Assembly: GCA_905221605.1 (NCBI GenBank)
Contig: CAJNDS010002132.1
Location: 22,501 to 32,500, forward strand
Origin: Symbiodinium natans
Taxonomy: Eukaryota; Sar; Dinophyceae; Suessiales; Symbiodiniaceae
DNA: 10,000 nt
Reading direction: 5' to 3'
A model generated the notes under the pieces. The model saw nothing but the letters and a program-made list of their open reading frames with translations, did not search any database and was not told where the DNA came from. The position numbers and the translations under genes were made by a program. Positions 1-7,012 of the stretch are shown one piece after another. Position 1 is the stretch's first letter. Each line of letters opens with the position of its first letter.

Positions 1-579
1 AAGTGAGGCCAGCCGCAGAGCCCATTACTTAGTGGGTAAATTTCTTTGCCGAGTTGTGTCTGTATCGGCAGCTATTCTAGCCACTGAGCTGCACCTCGTC
101 TCAAGAACGAGTCCGGCACAGAAGCGCACCCCTGTGGTAACGAGCGATACTGAAGAAGGGGGCCAGCCTCGTGTGACTAGTAGCCGAGACGGTGCCCTGC
201 CAAGTGAAGTGTGGCTGCTTGAGGCTAGGAGGACAGTAGTCTTTAGAGCGGTGCGTGGCTGTTAGGATCATTCTGCTTGTCCTGAAAGTACTCTGTCTTG
301 TTTCTGGGCTCGCTGCCTTCGTTGGGTACTCCATCCTGGAGCATCGCGGACCTTGGTAGCATTGCTTAGCTTGGCTATTTGCCTGCAACACAGTGATGAG
401 AAACGGCAGACTCTGCTTAATGAGGTGGGTTGACTGAAATTTGCCAGAGGTGAGGAGAGGACTATAAACAGTTGTCATGAACAACTAAGTCCTCAGGCTT
501 GCAGGGGTTTTTCTGTCCGTTCGGCTGTATCAGGCGGCCAATGAAGGCAAAAGAGGATGGAGAAACTTTTTGACATCAT
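1..579. other. Left-end region without a supported gene
   Basis: A 127-codon minus-strand frame (101-484) starts only with TTG, or ATG at 476-478, and has no recognisable motif or favourable composition. No CAGTG palindrome longer than the core itself is present. It is probably 3' untranslated or intergenic DNA of the glycosyltransferase gene. Confidence 0.5.
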
Positions 580-594
580 AGCAGCTTAGCTGCT
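580..594. repeat. Triloop palindrome AGCAGC-TTA-GCTGCT
   Basis: A perfect 6-bp stem has a 3-base loop, close to the CAGTG palindrome at 606-627, together forming a pair about 29 bases apart. Confidence 0.6.
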
Positions 595-605
595 GTTGGC
601 TCAGC

Positions 606-627
606 GTTAAGGACAGTGTCCTTTAAC
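606..627. repeat. CAGTG-centred palindrome downstream of the glycosyltransferase gene
   Basis: AAGGACAGTGTCCTT (609-623) is perfect. With one bulged T the stem continues as GTTAA/TTAAC. It begins about 45 bases after the stop codon at 671. Confidence 0.85.
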
Positions 628-670
628 TGGGGCTTGCCGTGCAAACCTTGCGAATTGGAGGTGCCCGCTT

Positions 671-3600
671 CTAGTAATTGTGGCCTTTCCAGGACCATCC
701 GGATCTTTTGTCCCATTGGGTTTGGCTGTCTTCGCCGGCTTCTTCTCTGGGCCTTCGAAGACCGCGAGGTTGTGCAGGCTGCGTGGCTCTGCTGGACGGG
801 TTTTTCGTCCAGTCGTTGTGCTTGATGGTGAAATGAGCTTCTCGCTGTGGTCCCTGCTTGATGTGGTAGGAGACCTTTGCCGTCCCATTAACTCGCTTTG
901 AGGTGAGGTCGTAGATGGTGGAGAAGGTAGCCGCGAATATGGTGTAGTCTTCAGCATCTTGGTCCGTGTGAATTTTGAAGCCTTCCTGAACCGCTGCCTT
1001 GATGATGGCGTGAAGCCCGCCTATCCAGCGGGTCGGTGAGTCCAGCTCTACCCAGTGTCCCTCGCGGAGGGTGGAAATTGTGACCGCTCCTGTAGGCCCG
1101 ATGGTGACTTTGGCAGTCATAAGAACCTGCCATGTGAGCCCCGTTGCTAGTCTGCGTTGCCAGATTTTTGCCCATTCCCCTGCTGTCAAAAGGCCCATCA
1201 CCTGAGGATTCGTGATGACCTGGACCTCGCTGGCCGTCTTGACCCATTCTTGGAAGCCCTGATCGCTGCATTGCTCCTGCATGGTGAGTGGCCGCTGTGG
1301 TGGAGGAGGAGGCACTCCTGCTGATTCGTACGGCCGTTCTTGTTCAACTGGAGGAAAGACCTGAGGAGGCTCCGGTGGAGCAGTGGTCGGCAGAGCTTGG
1401 GGTTCTGGTGGTGGCATCGTTGCTGTACGAGGATGGTCAGGATATGCTGTGGCATCCCTTCCAGGCGGTGGTCCTGTTGGCTCGGGAGGACGTTGAGTGC
1501 CGGCGCTGCTGCTGGACGAGGCCGCTAGGGCAGTGCCCTCGGGTTTTGCCTGAACAGTGTTCTGGAAGACCTCTGGTGATTGATTTTCTGGAGTAGACGG
1601 AGTGAACTCTGCCTCCGTCTTGTGGTCCAGGGCTTCGCTGAATTTGATTGCCGAGTTGGCATGCCACCCCTGCCTGGCGAAATGCTGCTTGATGCCCGCG
1701 TCGTTGGAGAAGGAGATGTTGTTGCCGTGTTTGTTCTTGCAGAACGCACATTGGAGGTAGAGGGTGTCCGGGTTGATGCTGAGGCCGCGCGGGATCAGAG
1801 CCTGAACATCTCGCAGTTCAAGGGTGCCGTAGTATTGTGGAAAAGCCTCGATCTGTTGTAGGATCTTCTGGAGGAGGTTGGTCTCCATGGCCTCAGTGAC
1901 ATGGGCTGTGATCAGGGTCACCGTCGGCTTGTCCGCTGAGATTTCCTGGGTGGGCATTCCGGGCTCTGGTTGAAGATGGCGGGTACTGAAAAGCACTGCA
2001 TTGGCTGCCGTCGGTATCTGGGACGATGCAGATACCGCGTCGCCCCGGACAGTGTCCGGGGTACGGGTTTGTTGACCCTCCTGCAGCGCAGTAGGCAAGT
2101 TGCGTAGAATGCCATTTTCCTGTGCCTGCTGGGTGCCCGGGTCGTTCTTCCATCCATGTCGCCATTGCCAGCATCTAGTCAAGGCCACCCTTTTCCCCGT
2201 CTTTGTTGTGAAGAAGTGCCCATCATTTCTGTATGGACCGTTCTGGCGGAGTTCTGTGCTCATCTCTTCTTGCAGAAGGTAGATTGGGCCCAGACGAGGA
2301 CAAAGATGCCATCCGGGTGTCAGCAGGTCCGTGGACGCAAGTCCGAGGTCGTCCTTGATGACCTGGAAGAGGACCTTGCAGAAGGTCATGTAGGATGGGG
2401 TGTGCTCGCGTCGCACAAAGTCATTGGCTAAGCAGTGGTGGAGTGCGGACGTCATTAATGGGTGACGGCGTCGTCCCAGCAAGATGCCCTGGAAGATGTG
2501 GTCCTTCTTTGCTCCGATGGCGGTGAGGAAGTAGTCTGGCGGACCAGTGGCTGGGTTGATCCAGCCGTATTTGTGCTGTGCCTGCCTCGAGAGCGTGGAT
2601 GTCCACTCATTCATGATGCAAGAAATGAGGGTCCGGTACGTCACTACAAAGCGCGTTTTGATGTCAATGTACATCCCTCCCCGAAGCCAGTGCTCTGTGT
2701 ACCGCCAGACGTCAGCGCGGTGCGCTGCGTTGGTCAGTGAATGGTAAAGGCAGTGCCCTACCATGCCAGACAGCTCCTTCATGATCTCGACCTGCTTGGC
2801 GTCGTCAAAGAATTCCCTCGGGATGTTTGGGAAGCATTCCTCCATCATCTCGTGAGGACCAGGTTGTGAGTCGTGCACGTAGGTCTGGAAGACTCGAAGA
2901 GGAGGTTGAGCTGTCAGGTAGTGGCCGCCTAGCGCATATACTATCGCGGCGCTTTCTCCTGCATGTTGGGCCGCCTCAGCAAGCAGTGCACTGAGAGTGT
3001 CTGCCCGAGTCAGTGCACGGGTGGCCAGCATTTCCTTGTGCACTGTGTTCTTCACGGTATTCCAGGAGCAGCATAGCAGGACGTGGATGCTGGGGCGTGC
3101 TCCTGGTTGGGGGGTCGTCTTCGCATCCATAGCTTGGAGGGCCGCTGCCACCACCTGGCAGATTGCCTCTCGCGCTATTTCCGGCCGAAAGTGCACTGAT
3201 TTGGTGGTGTAGAGCTGCAAGTTTTCGTTGTCGAGATCCATGATGTGGAACGGGACCTCGTGGGAGCGCAGCTGGAATTCTGTGCGATACTGCCCAATCC
3301 AGTCGTAGTTCACCTGCTTTTCCGGTCGGAGGGATCTTTCGATCGGTATCAGGCCTATGTTGATCCGATGGTTTTGGTGCTTGTTCAGGAAGGTCGCCAG
3401 TCCCTCACAGGCTGCTTTGTTGTCCCCCTCCGACATCATGAAGGCCTTGGGAAGTCGGATGGATCCGTCCGGATATGCCGATTTTACCAAGGTCTGGCCT
3501 GCCGCTGTCACCAGGGCTTCCAAGATGCTGGGGCAGGTCTTGCCTTGCCCTGTGTAGCGCGAGGTCAGCGTGGCACCCGGACATATGACAGCGTAGCCCG

Positions 3601-3727
3601 AAGCAAGGGTCCTCACGCCATAGCTCTGGTGCAACTGGGTCTCGTTGTTGTAGAGGAGGTGCTGAAAGGTGCTGTCCACCAAACACAGCACTGGCGTAGG
3701 AGACGGGGCCCTTGGCGCTGCTGCCAT
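671..3727 (-). CDS. Large multidomain protein: GT32-like glycosyltransferase with C2H2-like finger and proline-rich linker
   Basis: ATG 3725-3727 to TAG 671-673, 1018 codons, unbroken. Residues about 1-210 form an unrecognised domain with weak SGNH-hydrolase-like features (VDST at 17-20, GDN at 101-103, H179). Residues about 275-480 resemble the DXD sugar-transferase family (GT32/OCH1-like): QTYVHDSQPGPHEMMEECFP, then AHRADVWRYTEHWLRGGMYI and DIKT. The ADxxRY...GGxYxD block is characteristic; the motif is D-I-K rather than D-x-D. C660/C663...H682/H689 form a C2H2-like finger. Residues about 715-805 are Pro/Ser-rich, and 805-1018 form an unrecognised domain with a basic tail. Such enzymes transfer sugars in the secretory pathway, but no clear signal peptide or membrane segment is visible, so location and substrate are unknown. 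Three CAGTG palindromes lie inside the coding sequence. Confidence 0.65.
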   Translation of the reverse strand: MAAAPRAPSPTPVLCLVDSTFQHLLYNNETQLHQSYGVRTLASGYAVICPGATLTSRYTGQGKTCPSILEALVTAAGQTLVKSAYPDGSIRLPKAFMMSEGDNKAACEGLATFLNKHQNHRINIGLIPIERSLRPEKQVNYDWIGQYRTEFQLRSHEVPFHIMDLDNENLQLYTTKSVHFRPEIAREAICQVVAAALQAMDAKTTPQPGARPSIHVLLCCSWNTVKNTVHKEMLATRALTRADTLSALLAEAAQHAGESAAIVYALGGHYLTAQPPLRVFQTYVHDSQPGPHEMMEECFPNIPREFFDDAKQVEIMKELSGMVGHCLYHSLTNAAHRADVWRYTEHWLRGGMYIDIKTRFVVTYRTLISCIMNEWTSTLSRQAQHKYGWINPATGPPDYFLTAIGAKKDHIFQGILLGRRRHPLMTSALHHCLANDFVRREHTPSYMTFCKVLFQVIKDDLGLASTDLLTPGWHLCPRLGPIYLLQEEMSTELRQNGPYRNDGHFFTTKTGKRVALTRCWQWRHGWKNDPGTQQAQENGILRNLPTALQEGQQTRTPDTVRGDAVSASSQIPTAANAVLFSTRHLQPEPGMPTQEISADKPTVTLITAHVTEAMETNLLQKILQQIEAFPQYYGTLELRDVQALIPRGLSINPDTLYLQCAFCKNKHGNNISFSNDAGIKQHFARQGWHANSAIKFSEALDHKTEAEFTPSTPENQSPEVFQNTVQAKPEGTALAASSSSSAGTQRPPEPTGPPPGRDATAYPDHPRTATMPPPEPQALPTTAPPEPPQVFPPVEQERPYESAGVPPPPPQRPLTMQEQCSDQGFQEWVKTASEVQVITNPQVMGLLTAGEWAKIWQRRLATGLTWQVLMTAKVTIGPTGAVTISTLREGHWVELDSPTRWIGGLHAIIKAAVQEGFKIHTDQDAEDYTIFAATFSTIYDLTSKRVNGTAKVSYHIKQGPQREAHFTIKHNDWTKNPSSRATQPAQPRGLRRPREEAGEDSQTQWDKRSGWSWKGHNY
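792..812. repeat. Stem-loop CTGGACG/CGTCCAG
   Basis: A perfect 7-bp stem encloses a 7-base loop, in the C-terminal coding sequence of the glycosyltransferase gene. It lacks the CAGTG centre. Confidence 0.5.
1527..1565. repeat. Doublet of CAGTG-centred palindromes, centres 24 bases apart
   Basis: AGGGCAGTGCCCT (1527-1539) is perfect. GAACAGTGTTC (1552-1562) continues past one T/T mismatch with CC/GG. Both lie in the low-complexity linker of the glycosyltransferase gene. Confidence 0.8.
2043..2061. repeat. Longest perfect CAGTG-centred palindrome, 19 bases
   Basis: CCCCGGACAGTGTCCGGGG has 9-base arms about a central G. It lies in coding sequence between the glycosyltransferase core and the C2H2-like finger, encoding part of RTPDTVRGD. 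Confidence 0.9.
2741..2764. repeat. CAGTG-centred palindrome with internal loop, 24 bases
   Basis: GGCAGTGCC (2749-2757) is perfect, and ATGGTA pairs with TACCAT across a 2-by-1 internal loop, giving ten base pairs. It lies in the glycosyltransferase coding sequence, just before the ADVWRY block. Confidence 0.75.
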
Positions 3728-4100
3728 TGCTGGACGGGAGAGGCTCTGTCTCAGTCTGACTCAGTCCGGAGCGCTCCTTTGGGAGATGCAGTGCCCCTAC
3801 GTGAATAAGTTGCAAAGAGTTACTTTGATGAGATGAGAGCTAGTCGTAAATGGTTTGAGCTGGAGGGCTGTGATGTACTCCACGCAGGCTGTCCTCGGCA
3901 AGCTTGTGGCCCTGCAGAGGGAAGAGCTGGGCAGCTGGTCAGTTGTGGCTCAGCGGCTGTGAGGATTATTTTTACGCATCCTTGAAAGTTTAAGCTTCCG
4001 GTGCTGCCGTGGTTGGCAGGAATGAATGCTCATACGGGAAAAAGTGAAAGGTGAGATTCGTGAGCTGTGTCAGCGGCTTGATAGGTTAGCTTTCTGGTCT

Positions 4101-4132
4101 GTACAAGTACTTGATGTACGGCTGCAGTGCAG
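4101..4132. repeat. Two further palindromes downstream of the kinase gene
   Basis: CTGCAGTGCAG (4122-4132) is a perfect CAGTG-centred copy, its centre 26 bases from the next. CAAGTACTTG (4104-4113) is an even-length palindrome with outer GTAC arms and a 3-base bulge. Confidence 0.7.
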
Positions 4133-4147
4133 TCTGTACTTTGGTCT

Positions 4148-4181
4148 GGACAGTGTCCCGTGAACGACCAAGCAGTGCTTG
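4148..4181. repeat. Doublet of CAGTG-centred palindromes, centres 22 bases apart
   Basis: GGACAGTGTCC (4148-4158) and CAAGCAGTGCTTG (4169-4181) are both perfect and lie just downstream of the kinase stop at 4214. Confidence 0.85.
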
Positions 4182-4213
4182 CCCTTTGCATCGCGACCGA
4201 ATTTGGGAGCTGT

Positions 4214-5647
4214 TCAGCGCGACACCTGCGAGTAGGCGAACACCGCCCATTGTAGAATGCGACGCTGTTCAGGTGGCAGCGCCGCCAGCCAGGTGCTGAG
4301 GATGACCATGTCGGCGTTGCTCATCATCGTGGAGCCGGTGTGCGTCGAAAGTGGTGGAAGAGGTGGAAGCTCGAGTTCTGGCGTGCCTGGCGCTGGAGGT
4401 GAGCTTGCGCTCGTGTCCGCCGGTGGAGGAGGAGGGTCAGCCCAGATGCCTTGTCCTCTCGACATCAACAAGTGCTCGTAGTCGAATTGGGCTGGAGCGT
4501 CTCTAACCCTCTTCTGTCCTCCTGTATTGGAGGGCACCGGGCTGGCCGTCGTTGCATGTGGTGGGCCCGATTCCATCACAAGGCGGCCGTTACTGTTCCC
4601 GTACATTTTGTTCGGGTAGACTGTCTGGTTGACCTTCAGGTAGGACTTGCCGGTAGTCTTCAGGTCACACATGAGGGTCCACCTGGCGGAAATAGCCGTG
4701 CGCTCCCAGCTGCCCGTGCCCTTGTTCTTGGAAGACTGAGCCTCCTCTACCATCCTGCCGTTGGCATTGCCGTAGAAATTGCTTCTGAGGCACTCCTGTG
4801 GAGTACGTTCAGCGTCTGTCATGGGGGGTTGGATCGTAAGCGTTGAGGTGACCGGGTTGCCGTCCTTGTCCCACAGGCTGACCTTGAGGACCAGCATGAG
4901 ATTCTTAGCGCTTTTCAGCCAGGATCCCGATGGCCACATGGAGGTGGGGTGTGCCGGGGGTGTCTCCGCCTTTGCCTGGGTAACCCACCGTCGCATGTCA
5001 TCAGCAATTTCGCTGGAGATCACTCCCGTGGGGATGTCGTCTCCCATGGTGGCCACTTGACCTGTGGTGTAGTGGAGGAGAAGTGGGAGGATCTGCTTGC
5101 TGAGCGTCAGCGAGAGGCGGTAGAGGTCGCCGTTACCCGTGTGGTATTGCGACTTGTCCACCCTTGGCGGCCGGTGAAGGTCTCCTCCTCTGACTTGCGC
5201 CCCATACCCTTCCTGTATTGAGTAGATGGCCTCTGCCGCATTGTCGCCCAAGTCAATGAGGACCCACTGTGGGCTGGTTTGGCTTATTGTTTGCGACGAC
5301 ATGATGTTGCCCAGGTGGATGATGTCTGCATGGATGATGCCGTGCTGGTGGAGCACTGAGAGGGCGCACTGCATGTCCTCAGCAATGGTGTCGAAGAGCT
5401 CTTTCATGTGCCTCTGGTCCATTTTGTCGTACCATTGCTGCTCCTCCGCCTGGAGTGGGTTTGACGGGTATGCTGGAGTGCCGTCTTCATTCCATGCTGA
5501 GAAGGGGATTCGGGCAGGAGGACAGTGTCCTAGTGCCTCATCCTTGTCCCCCTCAGCAGTGCTGGGGATTGTCTGCAAAGTGGTTGTCGATCCTGCTCGG
5601 GCTTTTTCCGGTAGAGGTGCTGCTTGATGCCTTCCTCGACTGTGCAC
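4214..5647 (-). CDS. Protein-kinase-fold gene, C-lobe and C-terminal extension (frame 2, -1 relative to frame 1)
   Basis: This frame carries the kinase C-lobe. A helix (MQCALSVLHQHGIIHADIIH) leads to a catalytic loop HADIIHLGNIM (Asp codon 5324-5326), then WVLIDLGDNA as the DFG-like metal site. GNGDLYRLSLTLSKQI follows as the αF segment with its Asp. The HxD and DLG motifs suggest catalytic ability, but the loop has one residue more than the usual HxDxxxxN spacing. Beyond the kinase fold, YGNANGRMV and YGNSNGRLV, 57 residues apart (about 4774 and 4603), mark a degenerate repeat. A Pro/Ser-rich stretch (about 4300-4450) and a final helix near the TGA at 4214-4216 follow. The ATG at 5645-5647 is only the first in the frame; the protein most likely begins at 5973 and changes frame between 5647 and 5530. 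Confidence 0.6.
   Translation of the reverse strand: MHSRGRHQAAPLPEKARAGSTTTLQTIPSTAEGDKDEALGHCPPARIPFSAWNEDGTPAYPSNPLQAEEQQWYDKMDQRHMKELFDTIAEDMQCALSVLHQHGIIHADIIHLGNIMSSQTISQTSPQWVLIDLGDNAAEAIYSIQEGYGAQVRGGDLHRPPRVDKSQYHTGNGDLYRLSLTLSKQILPLLLHYTTGQVATMGDDIPTGVISSEIADDMRRWVTQAKAETPPAHPTSMWPSGSWLKSAKNLMLVLKVSLWDKDGNPVTSTLTIQPPMTDAERTPQECLRSNFYGNANGRMVEEAQSSKNKGTGSWERTAISARWTLMCDLKTTGKSYLKVNQTVYPNKMYGNSNGRLVMESGPPHATTASPVPSNTGGQKRVRDAPAQFDYEHLLMSRGQGIWADPPPPPADTSASSPPAPGTPELELPPLPPLSTHTGSTMMSNADMVILSTWLAALPPEQRRILQWAVFAYSQVSR
5513..5537. repeat. Extended CAGTG-centred palindrome, 25 bases
   Basis: AGGACAGTGTCCT (5519-5531) is perfect. Past a symmetrical 2-by-2 internal loop, GGCA pairs with TGCC. 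It covers the stop codon that ends the first kinase frame. Confidence 0.8.
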
Positions 5648-5973
5648 AGTGTGAGCATGACCGCAGCGCCGACCTCAGTGTGCAGGATGGTCTGAAAGAG
5701 GGGGATCGTCGGGAGACGCCGTAGGCGGTGAATTTCTTTTTGCATCTCGGCCTCCCGAGTCTGTTTTGCACGCTTGACGACCAGTCGATGTCCCTCCGGG
5801 GTCGGGTAGGCCAGCGTGGTCACGTACGCACTGTTGCCATGGCCAATTTGCTGGCCCATAGGTTCCGTGAGTGCCCTGGCGATAGAGCTTTTGTGTAGGG
5901 CAGTGATCCTGCCCAGCATTTCCTCATGCAGCTGGAATTGCTTGCTGCGTTGATCAGCTCCCGCCATGGCCAT
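5530..5973 (-). CDS. Protein-kinase-fold gene, N-terminal part (frame 1)
   Basis: I chose the first ATG in frame, 5971-5973 (MAMAGADQRSKQF); the open frame extends to 5985 only through a TTG. It shows a kinase N-lobe: Gly-rich loop IGHGNSAYV, VVKRA with the expected β3 Lys, an EIHRL helix that could supply the αC Glu, and a β5/hinge-like stretch AVMLTLCTVEEG. The frame stops at TAG 5530-5532 after about 148 codons, but the C-lobe continues in the -1 frame (see 4214-5647). A C/T-rich tract and CAG (6110-6038) lie upstream on the coding strand. An ATG at 6033-6035 would open a short upstream ORF if the transcript starts at that CAG. Two palindromes, 5513-5537 and 5551-5567, lie at the break. 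Confidence 0.6.
   Translation of the reverse strand: MAMAGADQRSKQFQLHEEMLGRITALHKSSIARALTEPMGQQIGHGNSAYVTTLAYPTPEGHRLVVKRAKQTREAEMQKEIHRLRRLPTIPLFQTILHTEVGAAVMLTLCTVEEGIKQHLYRKKPEQDRQPLCRQSPALLRGTRMRH
5551..5567. repeat. CAGTG-centred palindrome
   Basis: CAGCAGTGCTG (5554-5564) is perfect; a T/G pair and then CC/GG extend it. It lies in the kinase gene, inside the interval where the frame changes by -1. Confidence 0.75.
5645..5653. repeat. CAGTG-centred palindrome, 9 bases
   Basis: CACAGTGTG, in the kinase coding sequence, at the right edge of the interval where the reading frame changes. Confidence 0.4.
5898..5914. repeat. Stem-loop GGGCAG/CTGCCC
   Basis: A perfect 6-bp stem encloses TGATC within the kinase N-lobe coding sequence. 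It includes CAGTG, but here the arms pair around a different centre. Confidence 0.4.
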
Positions 5974-6037
5974 TGCTGGCTGCAAAAGAGTTGAAGGGAA
6001 ATGTTCCTGCCGCTGTGCCCGGACTTTTGAACATGAT

Positions 6038-6110
6038 CTGCCACAGTAAGCGCGGGAGAGATGAAGGAAGGGAGAAGAGAGAGAAAGAGAGGCTGGAGGC
6101 AGAGGTGAAT
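6038..6110 (-). promoter_or_regulatory. C/T-rich tract and CAG, candidate trans-splice acceptor for the kinase gene
   Basis: The + strand from about 6053 to 6110 is nearly all purine. On the coding strand the resulting C/T run is followed by TGTGGCAG ending at 6038, 65 bases before the proposed kinase ATG (5973). The arrangement parallels the tract before the 94-codon gene. Confidence 0.35.
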
Positions 6111-6254
6111 GGCATCGAATGTCTCACTAAGCTCATGGGTCAGTGTTCTCTCGCTCCCTTTTTGACTCGTTTTCTTCGAAATGTGCCAGGCTTAGAAATC
6201 AGTTGCCTCGGCCTTGCTGCGTGGGCCAAATTAAAGAGGAACGCTCCGGTGCCT

Positions 6255-6288
6255 CACACAGTGTGTGTAAGCGAGCTCGGCAGTGCCG
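6255..6288. repeat. Doublet of CAGTG-centred palindromes, centres 22 bases apart
   Basis: CACACAGTGTGTG (6255-6267) and CGGCAGTGCCG (6278-6288) are both perfect. They lie just downstream of the stop of the 94-codon gene (6310). Confidence 0.85.
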
Positions 6289-6309
6289 CGACTCTCACTT
6301 GTCAATAGC

Positions 6310-6594
6310 TTATTTCGGTCGCCAGTGCGTTGTCGGCTGCTTCTTGGACCGCGCTTTCGGAGGAGAAGGCGGCTTCCGTGTCGGGCGTGTCAGCGGGGGG
6401 CCAGTGGCGTCCGATGTCGACTTGGTCTTTGTGGAGCTGGATTGCTTGTCGTCGACGCTTTCCAGGCTTGAAGTGGCTTGCTTAGCTGCTTGCTCAGCTT
6501 CTCGTTTGTGAGCTGCAACGTTCTGATGAAAGAGGCGCAAGTAGTACTCGTACTTTTCTGGAGGGAATTGGTTGTCGTCCACAATGAAGGGCAT
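6310..6594 (-). CDS. Small hypothetical protein with basic, disordered C-terminus
   Basis: The 94-codon ORF has an ATG at 6592-6594 and a TAA at 6310-6312. The first 45 residues look ordered: MPFIVDDNQFPPEKYEYYLR is followed by a helix rich in Ala, Gln and Lys (HKREAEQAAKQATSSLES). The rest is Ser/Thr/Lys/Pro-rich and basic (RPTRKPPSPPKARSKKQP), as in nucleic-acid-binding or disordered tails. I do not recognise a family. Two points support it as a gene: a C/T-rich tract followed by CAG lies upstream on the coding strand (about 6749-6672), and a doublet of CAGTG palindromes follows the stop within 55 bases, as for the other genes. It could still be a chance ORF. Confidence 0.4.
   Translation of the reverse strand: MPFIVDDNQFPPEKYEYYLRLFHQNVAAHKREAEQAAKQATSSLESVDDKQSSSTKTKSTSDATGPPLTRPTRKPPSPPKARSKKQPTTHWRPK
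6400..6408. repeat. CAGTG-centred palindrome, 9 bases
   Basis: GCCAGTGGC, inside the basic tail coding sequence of the 94-codon ORF. It is short enough to be chance on its own. Confidence 0.4.
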
Positions 6595-6671
6595 GACACG
6601 TTGTAGCGTAGGCAGGGTATACTGGGCTGGGCCAAGCAGCAGTTTGAGCCTTATGCTCGGGCAGCTAGAGT

Positions 6672-6749
6672 CTGTTCAAAGAAGCGGAGAGGAGCAGGAA
6701 GAGCCGGAAAGAAGAAGGAGAAGAGGAGAAAGGACGGGGAGAGAAGTGG
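6672..6749 (-). promoter_or_regulatory. C/T-rich tract and CAG, candidate trans-splice acceptor for the 94-codon gene
   Basis: The + strand is almost pure purine for about 70 bases, so the coding strand has a long C/T run. It is followed by TTTGAACAG ending at 6672, about 78 bases before the ATG at 6594. Such a tract plus AG is what spliced-leader acceptors look like. No transcript data are available. Confidence 0.35.
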
Positions 6750-6961
6750 CTGCATCCACACTGTCGTTTCCGGTGGCGAACACAAGGAATGGGGCGTGGC
6801 CCTTAACTGCGATAACCATTCTGCACATGAAGCAGGGTCTGTATTACCAGCATCCCAAAAAGACGCCCAAAATGCACACTCAGAGAGATTTTGTGATGTC
6901 CGCGCTATTGCAGTAGGTCTGTTGAAGGAATTAAAAGTGGAAAGAAGGGCTGAAAAAATGG

Positions 6962-6985
6962 CTGCCAGTCTCTGGCAGTGCCAGA
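6962..6985. repeat. Overlapping palindromes sharing one arm
   Basis: CTGCCAG-TCT-CTGGCAG (6962-6978) and TCTGGCAGTGCCAGA (6971-6985, 15 bases perfect) share the middle arm, so two alternative hairpins are possible. The second has the CAGTG centre. Confidence 0.8.
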
Positions 6986-7012
6986 AGCATTGGCCTTGTC
7001 GGAGCCTTAGCT

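Larger units (their letters stand above)
3728..4213. other. 486-base gap between the kinase and glycosyltransferase genes
   Basis: Its right end holds the palindrome cluster 4101-4181. From 3728 to 4100 I see no gene, no strong C/T tract and no clear repeat apart from a short GCAGTGC at 3788-3794. On the coding strand it would be the 3' end of the kinase transcript and the 5' leader of the next gene. Confidence 0.6.
5974..6309. other. 336-base gap upstream of the kinase gene
   Basis: It contains the palindrome doublet at 6255-6288, about 145 bases of unremarkable sequence, the purine-rich tract and the short kinase leader. No gene is supported. Confidence 0.6.

Noticed and set aside
101-484. 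127-codon minus-strand frame at the left end
   Set aside because: It starts with TTG and has no motif or ordered pattern; more likely untranslated DNA.
3245-3808. 187-codon plus-strand ORF
   Set aside because: It is antisense to the N-terminal part of the glycosyltransferase gene and shows no recognisable protein pattern.
580-4181. Bacterial intrinsic terminators after the ORFs
   Set aside because: The hairpins are not followed by T runs on the coding strand, several lie inside genes, and the gene content is eukaryotic.
5259-5273. CCCACTGTGGG palindrome in the kinase gene as another family member
   Set aside because: Its centre is a T in a different register and it is the only such case; it is probably chance in coding sequence.
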